A stretch of 64,000 nucleotides of DNA from Xenopus tropicalis (Eukaryota; Chordata; Amphibia; Anura; Pipidae), in assembly GCF_000004195.4 (NCBI RefSeq), contig NC_030678.2, positions 132,585,104 through 132,649,103 on the forward strand. Direction: 5' to 3'. Made by a program: the position numbers and the translations under genes. Below the pieces are notes generated by a model that did not search any database, had not been told where the DNA came from, and saw only the letters and a list, made by a program, of their open reading frames with translations. Shown one piece after another: positions 59,331 through 64,000 of this stretch; position 1 is the stretch's first letter, and each line of letters begins with the position of its first letter.

Positions 59331-59638
59331 AGGTCTCCATACACAGGCCGATTGTAGCTGCCGATATCGGCCCCTTAGACCGTTTTGGCAGCTAATCAGC
59401 ACGTGTATGGGCACTACCGACGGGCCTGCCCAACCGATATCTGGCCTGAAATCGGGCATATATCGATTGGGCAGGTTAAAAAATCTAGTCGGATCGGGAT
59501 GTGGTCCCCGGACCGACTTTGCCTATACCCATTGTTCTAATTAGCCTGGATTCTCCCAATATCGCCCAATTGTAGGTGGGGGATATCGGGAGAAGATCCG
59601 CTCGCCAAGCAAGCGGATCTGAAGATGTATGGGCACCT
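59331..59638. mobile_element. Harbinger-like element (AGGTGGCCATACACG family)
   Basis: 308 bp flanked by TAA (59328-59330, 59639-59641), with ends AGGTCTCCATACACAGGCCG and GATGTATGGGCACCT. GATATCGG words recur inside. Confidence 0.88.
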
Positions 59639-60749
59639 TAAGTTTGAGTTCACCACCCCATATGCAGGGATTTGCAGTGCAACACTAGTGGTGTGCCAGG
59701 TAGTTAAAATAGTAATCTACAAACAAATAGTGATCGAATCGTACTTTGCGGCACCAGATGTGACTGAGGTGTGAGCAACTTGGAGAGTAGTAGTCAGCAC
59801 CAAGCCTTGTGATTAGTTAGAAGTAGTGCAGGTTCCCCAATGGCCACTTTCCATCGGCACATCCAGGTACAGAAGAACAGGAACAGCACCTCTTGTCTTT
59901 GTAGATTAAAATGCCTTTATTGCAACATTTTTTTGGGGGCAAACAACAATAGCAGCAGCAGGTGTGAGGTGTGAGCAACAGCACAATATAGAGCCAGCAA
60001 TACATTTGAGGGCTAGCGGGACACCAGGGGAGAATAGTGTTTTACTGTTGACCTGTTTTACTTTCCCTTAGTGAGGCAGGGATAGAGGTGAGGCTGAGCC
60101 CACCTGACTCTACCCTGCCCTAGATTATTTCAGTCGAAAACCTCTTGCCGAAAATACTGCTATACACTCCTATCTGTGCCTGCACGCTAATGAATGAAAT
60201 ATGCTCGGGTGCAGACACATGTAGCCGATATCCGCCGAAGATACTAAGTCTTGTGTTTTTTTTGGCGGCTATCGGCTACATGTGCCTGCACCCGAGCGTA
60301 TTTCATTCATTCGGGGGCAGGAACAGGTAGGAGGCATATGGCGCTATTTTCGGCAAGCAATTTTCCAGTTGCCGAAAATATACGCCAAATGCCACGTCTG
60401 GCATTAGCCTATTGCCACACGAAGCACATGGCGCATATTTTCTTCAAGCCAAAAAACGCTTGCCGAAAATACGCTTCATATGCTTAAAACTCCCCCTACC
60501 TGTGCCTGCACCAAAATGAATTGAATATGTAGCTTATATCCGCTTAAAGGAGAAGGAAAAAGAGTTAATCTCAAGCTGCAGGCATACCTTCAGTTGTCTC
60601 AATAGTTCCCTTAAGTCTCCCCATATTTCACCTGTTCAGAAGATCAGAAGCCAAACAGGAAGAAAAAACAACAAAACAAAAGTTCCCATAATGCCTCGCT
60701 CCTGCACAGACACCCAGACCAAGTGAACATGCTCAGTTAGTAAGACTAT

Positions 60750-61497
60750 GGGGCTGATTTACTAAGACACGAATTCGAATCCGAATTGGAAAAATTTCAA
60801 TTGGAAAAATTTCGATTGGAAAACGAACATTTTGCGTCTTTTTCGTATTTTTTGCGATTTTTTTCGGCGCCTTTACGACTTTTCGGAAATTGTCGCGACT
60901 TTTTAGTTACCAATACGAGTTTCACGAAAAACGCGAGTTTTTCGTAGCCATTACGATTCGCTCGTATCTTGTCGCGACTTTTTCATATTGAGCGCTCGTA
61001 AGCGGCGGGCGAAACTTTCAGACTTAGCATGATTTTGGAAGCCTCCCATAGGACTCAATGGCACTCTGCAGCTCCAACCTGGCCCAAGGAAAGTCTCCCA
61101 TAGGGCTCAATGGCACTCTGCAGCTCCAACCCGGCCCAAGGAAAGTCTCCCATAGGGCTCAATGGCACTCTGCAGCTCCAACCCGGCCCAAGGAAAGTCT
61201 CCCATAGGGCTCAATGGCACCCTGCAGCTCCAACCTGGCCCAAGAAAAGTCACCATACTGAAGCTTGAATGAATCCGAACGCCACGAAAAAATCGCAACA
61301 TTTTGCTCAACTTTCGGAATGGCTACGAAAAAGGCGCGACTTTTCGCGCAAGTTTTAACGCTACGAAAAAATCGCCAGATTTTGCGAAACATTCGGATGG
61401 CAACGAAAAAGTCACGATAATTCGCCAAATACCGATCATTACGAAAAAAACGCAATCGGACGCATTCGGCCGGTTCGTGAGTAAGTAAATGGGCCCC
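60750..61497. mobile_element. Harbinger-like palindrome (GGGGCACATTTACT family), long form
   Basis: 748 bp flanked by TAT (60747-60749 and 61498-61500). Ends GGGGCTGATTTACTAAGACA and GTGAGTAAGTAAATGGGCCCC. The arms are rich in CGAAAAAGTCGCGAC-type words. A central module contains a 52-bp tandem repeat (61045-61252). Confidence 0.85.
61045..61252 (+). repeat. 52-bp tandem repeat, four copies
   Basis: Units start CCCATAGGRCTCAATGGCAC at 61045, 61097, 61149 and 61201, each continuing CTGCAGCTCCAACC and GGCCCAAG. Single copies of this module sit in the related elements at 41985-42546 and 9670-10079, and another expanded version is at 63867-64000. Confidence 0.92.
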
Positions 61498-62055
61498 TAT
61501 GAGTCAGCTTCCTGCTGATTGGCTTAGATCCACATTCCTAAAGGGGGGGAGTGAGTTCATAGCATTCTTGAGGGAGGGGGGAGCAGGAGAGTGGAGACAG
61601 CAGAAAGCTGCGTGTCTCTGACACAGGAATTACCAACACAAGAAATCTTTTCACAGAGAAGTCAGTGCAGCATTTCTGTGAGTGCACATGGCTGTATTTA
61701 CAGAGACCTTTCTGATAAAGCTTACTTAGTTTTTACCTTTCTTTCTCCTTTAAAAACACAAGACTGCATTTTCTCGTGTTTTTATGTGGATATTGGCTAC
61801 ATGTGCCTGCACCAGAGTGTATTCCATTCATTCGGGTGCAGGCACAGGTAGGGGGAGTTTTAAGTGTATGGAACGTTTTTTCAGCAAGCATTTTTCGGGT
61901 TGCCAAAAATATGCGCCATATGCTTTGTGTGGCATTAGCCTTAGTCTCTGCAATAATAGATCCACACATGATCAATGTCTCGGAGCAGGGTTTGTAACCT
62001 TATGGGGTTTCTGTTTTCTGGTCTATTGGACTGAATAGCTATTTTTAATGTAGAC

Positions 62056-63130
62056 CAGTGCTGTCCAACTGGCGGCCCGCGACCCCCCCCTCTGTGTGGC
62101 CCCCCACCTGTCTGGCTGCTTTGATGGCTTACTCTTGTGTAAGATTTAAATGGTATCAGTACTGAGATTAACTGGCCCCCTGCATGGTTCTCACCTCAGA
62201 TTCAGGCAGTAATCCCCCTGTATTGTTTAAACATGTAATCCCCTGTGTTGTTCACACCTTTTAATCCCTCCATTGTTCAACCCCTGCAGTGTTCTCACCT
62301 CAGGCTCAGGCTGTAATCACCCACATTTTCCCCTGTTCACACCTCAGACATTGTAGGTACTGCCTGGACTATGCTGCCTGTGTGTATAGCACACACAGGG
62401 AGCATATGGTAGGCAGATTATGGCACATAGGCAGCATAGGGCAGGGAGGGTATGGCACACACAGGCAGAGTAGGGCAGGCAGAGTATGGCACACACAGGC
62501 AGAGTAGGGCAGGCAGAGTATGGCACACACAGGCAGCATAGGTCAGGCAGAGTATGGCACACACAGACAGGGTAGGGCAGGCAGAGTATGGCACACATAG
62601 GCAGCATAGGACAGGCAGAGTGCTGCCTGTGTGTGCCATACTCTTCCTACCTATGCTGCCTGTGTGTTACATACTCTGCCTGCCCTATGCTGCCTGTGTG
62701 TGCCATACTCTGCCTGACCTATGCTGCCTGTGTGTGCCATACTCTGCCTGCCCTATGTTGCCTGTGGGAGGTGAAACTGGCAGGGGTTTGTTTGGAAATA
62801 GCCATTAAATGGTCCCTAAGGTGTGTAATTATATGCTGGGGGTTGCTGTGCTATCCACTGGGGAGGAGGAGGAGGCATATGGATTTAAGGATCTATCTTA
62901 ATATGACATAATATAATTCTTTCACATATGATTGGCGGTTGATATCCCCACGGTAAGGACCAAGCATTTGGGTTTTTGCTGCACTACCAACATTGTGAAA
63001 AAATAGGTGTGGTTTGAAGTGGGTGTGGTTTAAAAGGGGGAGTGGTCAAAACTGGCTTCCATTAGCGGCCCTCCACCATGTTTGCTAGAGAAATTCCGGC
63101 CCTCGGCACCGCAGAAGTTGGACAGCACTG
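62056..63130. mobile_element. hAT-type element with internal minisatellite, copy 2
   Basis: 1,075 bp with the same ends as the 50130-51024 copy and a perfect 8-bp target duplication ATGTAGAC (62048-62055 and 63131-63138). Left and right parts align along their lengths with copy 1. The minisatellite is longer here and changes orientation midway. Confidence 0.93.
62373..62766. repeat. Inverted minisatellite array inside hAT copy 2
   Basis: Forward units (TATGGCACACACAGGCAG core) run from about 62373 to 62622. From about 62623 the same unit appears in reverse complement (CTGCCTGTGTGTGCCATACT) to about 62766. The junction sits near GCAGAGTGCTGCCTG. The result is a large imperfect palindrome able to form a hairpin. 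Copy 1 has only the forward orientation. Confidence 0.88.
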
Positions 63131-63404
63131 ATGTAGACTATTAAAAGTTACATTTTATAGTATCAAACTCTGCTTTCTCGACAAGCATTTAGTAATGGCT
63201 AAGTGGGGAGGTGCCAGTATGGGTTTTTCTTTAGATTTTCTTTGTATAATACAAATATGGATGTCTTGAAAAGTTTTTATGCTGAATTGCAGCACACTTA
63301 GGGGCTGATTCATCAAAGTACAAGTTCGAATCCCGAACTGGTTAAAATTTGGATTAGATACGATAATTTCTGACGATTGCAAATATCACGAAAAAGTCGT
63401 ATTA

Positions 63405-63746
63405 AGGTGGCCATACACGCACCGATATTATCGTACGAAACCTCGTTTCGTACGATAATCGGTGCGTGTATGGCATGTCGGCGAGTCGACCGATATCGCA
63501 GGAAGCTGCCGATATCGGACGACTCGCCGATCGGACAAGTTTGAAAATTTTGATCGGGCGCCATAGAAGGCGCCTGACCAAAATTCTCCCTTCAGAGCTG
63601 AATCGGCAGAAGGAGGTAGAAATCCTATTGTTTCTACCTCGTTACCTGCCGATTCAGCCCTGAATGGTGTGTGGCGGATCTTATGATGTTTCGTGCGACC
63701 GATGGTCGTACGAAACATCGTCGGATCGCCACGTGTATGGCCACCT
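63405..63746. mobile_element. Harbinger-like element (AGGTGGCCATACACG family), nested
   Basis: 342 bp flanked by TTA (63402-63404, 63747-63749), with ends AGGTGGCCATACACGCACCG and CACGTGTATGGCCACCT. The interior is rich in CGATATCGG palindromes. Relatives are at 59331-59638 and 57794. Confidence 0.9.
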
Positions 63747-63866
63747 TTAGTCGCAATAATATCGTATTGGCAATCCGAAAGTCACAAAATTTTTGTATCC
63801 GGACGATCGTAAACAGCGGGAAAACCATTCCGACTTTGATCCTTCTGTGCATGATTTTGGAAGCCT

Positions 63867-64000
63867 CCCATAGGACTCAATGGCACTCTGCAACTCCAAC
63901 CTGGCCCAAGGAAAGTCTCCCATAGGGCTCAATGGCACTCTGCAGCTCCAACCTGGCCCAAGGAAAGTCTCCCATAGGGCTCAATGGCACTCTGCAGCTC
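63867..64000 (+). repeat. 52-bp tandem repeat, at least 2.6 copies
   Basis: Same unit as at 61045-61252, starting at 63867, 63919 and 63971. The array continues beyond position 64000. Confidence 0.9.

Larger units (their letters stand above)
60544..61753. mobile_element. T2-type MITE (family B), reversed, carrying a Harbinger-like palindrome
   Basis: 1,210 bp with TTAA at both ends, TTAAAGGAGAAGGAAAAAG at the left and CTTTCTTTCTCCTTTAA at the right. In the opposite orientation to the copies at 129 and 23980. The palindrome at 60750-61497 occupies the same internal site as the insert in the 23980 copy. The host itself has landed in the long hairpin element that spans 60136-61945. Confidence 0.9.
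60136..61945. mobile_element. Tandem hairpin element that received the T2 composite
   Basis: Two adjacent foldbacks share arm words. The first (about 60136-60412) pairs CCTGCACGCTAATGAATGAA / TTCATTCATTCGGGGGCAGG and GCCGATATCCGCC / GGCGGCTATCGGC. The second pairs 60416-60543 with 61754-61945: CCTACCTGTGCCTGCACC / GGTGCAGGCACAGGTAGG, GCATATGGCG and TTTTCGGCAAGC. The second foldback is split at its centre by the TTAA-flanked element 60544-61753. GGCATTAGCC marks the unit borders near 60409 and 61938. Confidence 0.75.
63301..64000. mobile_element. Harbinger-like palindrome cut by the window end, with nested element
   Basis: Begins GGGGCTGATTCATCAAAGTA after TTA (63298-63300). Another Harbinger-like element (63405-63746) is inserted in its left arm. 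From 63867 it enters the 52-bp tandem module (units at 63867, 63919, 63971) and runs off the window. Confidence 0.8.

Noticed and set aside
62373..62766. Regularly spaced repeats that might suggest a CRISPR array
   Set aside because: Units are head-to-tail minisatellite repeats without unique spacers, in a vertebrate genome and inside a transposon.
62344..62911. Repetitive Cys-rich peptides (VCHTLPAL-like) resembling a repeat protein
   Set aside because: Direct translation of the minisatellite in the hAT element; the same array changes strand, so no protein is conserved.

Overview
This is vertebrate nuclear DNA, almost certainly a Xenopus frog. The evidence is dense TTAA-flanked inverted-repeat elements of the T2 type (ends TTAAAGGRR), several Harbinger-like and hAT-like miniature elements, a SPIN hAT element, a Passport-like Tc1 element, an L2-type LINE with a (TAA)n tail, and a DIRS/Ngaro-type tyrosine recombinase. 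Genes have introns and exons are sparse. Species (tropicalis or laevis) cannot be settled from the window alone.

Genes. The left part carries the 5' end of vwa8 (von Willebrand factor A domain-containing protein 8, a mitochondrial AAA+ protein) on the minus strand. Four coding exons join in frame: 13016-12875 (start codon and mitochondrial presequence), 12689-12612, 6692-6562 (degenerate Walker A region) and 4591-4481. The exon 4 donor is GC rather than GT. The rest of vwa8 lies beyond position 1. At about 46.1-46.3 kb a CpG-rich segment holds a plus-strand candidate first exon (ATG 46279, splice donor after 46335) whose gene continues past position 64000. In human the divergent neighbour of VWA8 is DGKH, so dgkh is the best guess, but this rests on synteny and not on sequence.

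Everything else is intergenic or intronic and mostly transposon-derived. 1-13.7 kb: vwa8 introns with T2-type, Harbinger-like and hAT elements. 15.4-17.9 kb: a broken T2 element abutting a decayed tyrosine-recombinase element. 18-26.2 kb: L2 LINE, Harbinger-like hairpins, a T2-type element with a mariner-like element inserted in it, and SPIN. 28.4-29.95 kb: a Tc1 element with a frameshifted transposase. 31.9-34.97 kb: about seven diverged ~390-bp tandem units. 41-42.5 kb: a Harbinger-like palindrome. 46.5-47.4 kb: a decayed ~95-bp tandem array just inside the candidate first intron. 50-56 kb: four TSD-flanked insertions, one with a hammerhead-like motif. 57.8-64 kb: a nest of miniature elements up to three deep and a second copy of the minisatellite-bearing hAT element.

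The most unusual points are a composite T2/Harbinger element present in two copies with the identical internal junction, a mariner-like element carrying a promoter-like CpG block with a perfect palindromic RFX X-box and a small ORF ending at a splice donor, the ~390-bp tandem array, and a hAT pair whose minisatellite is inverted in one copy.
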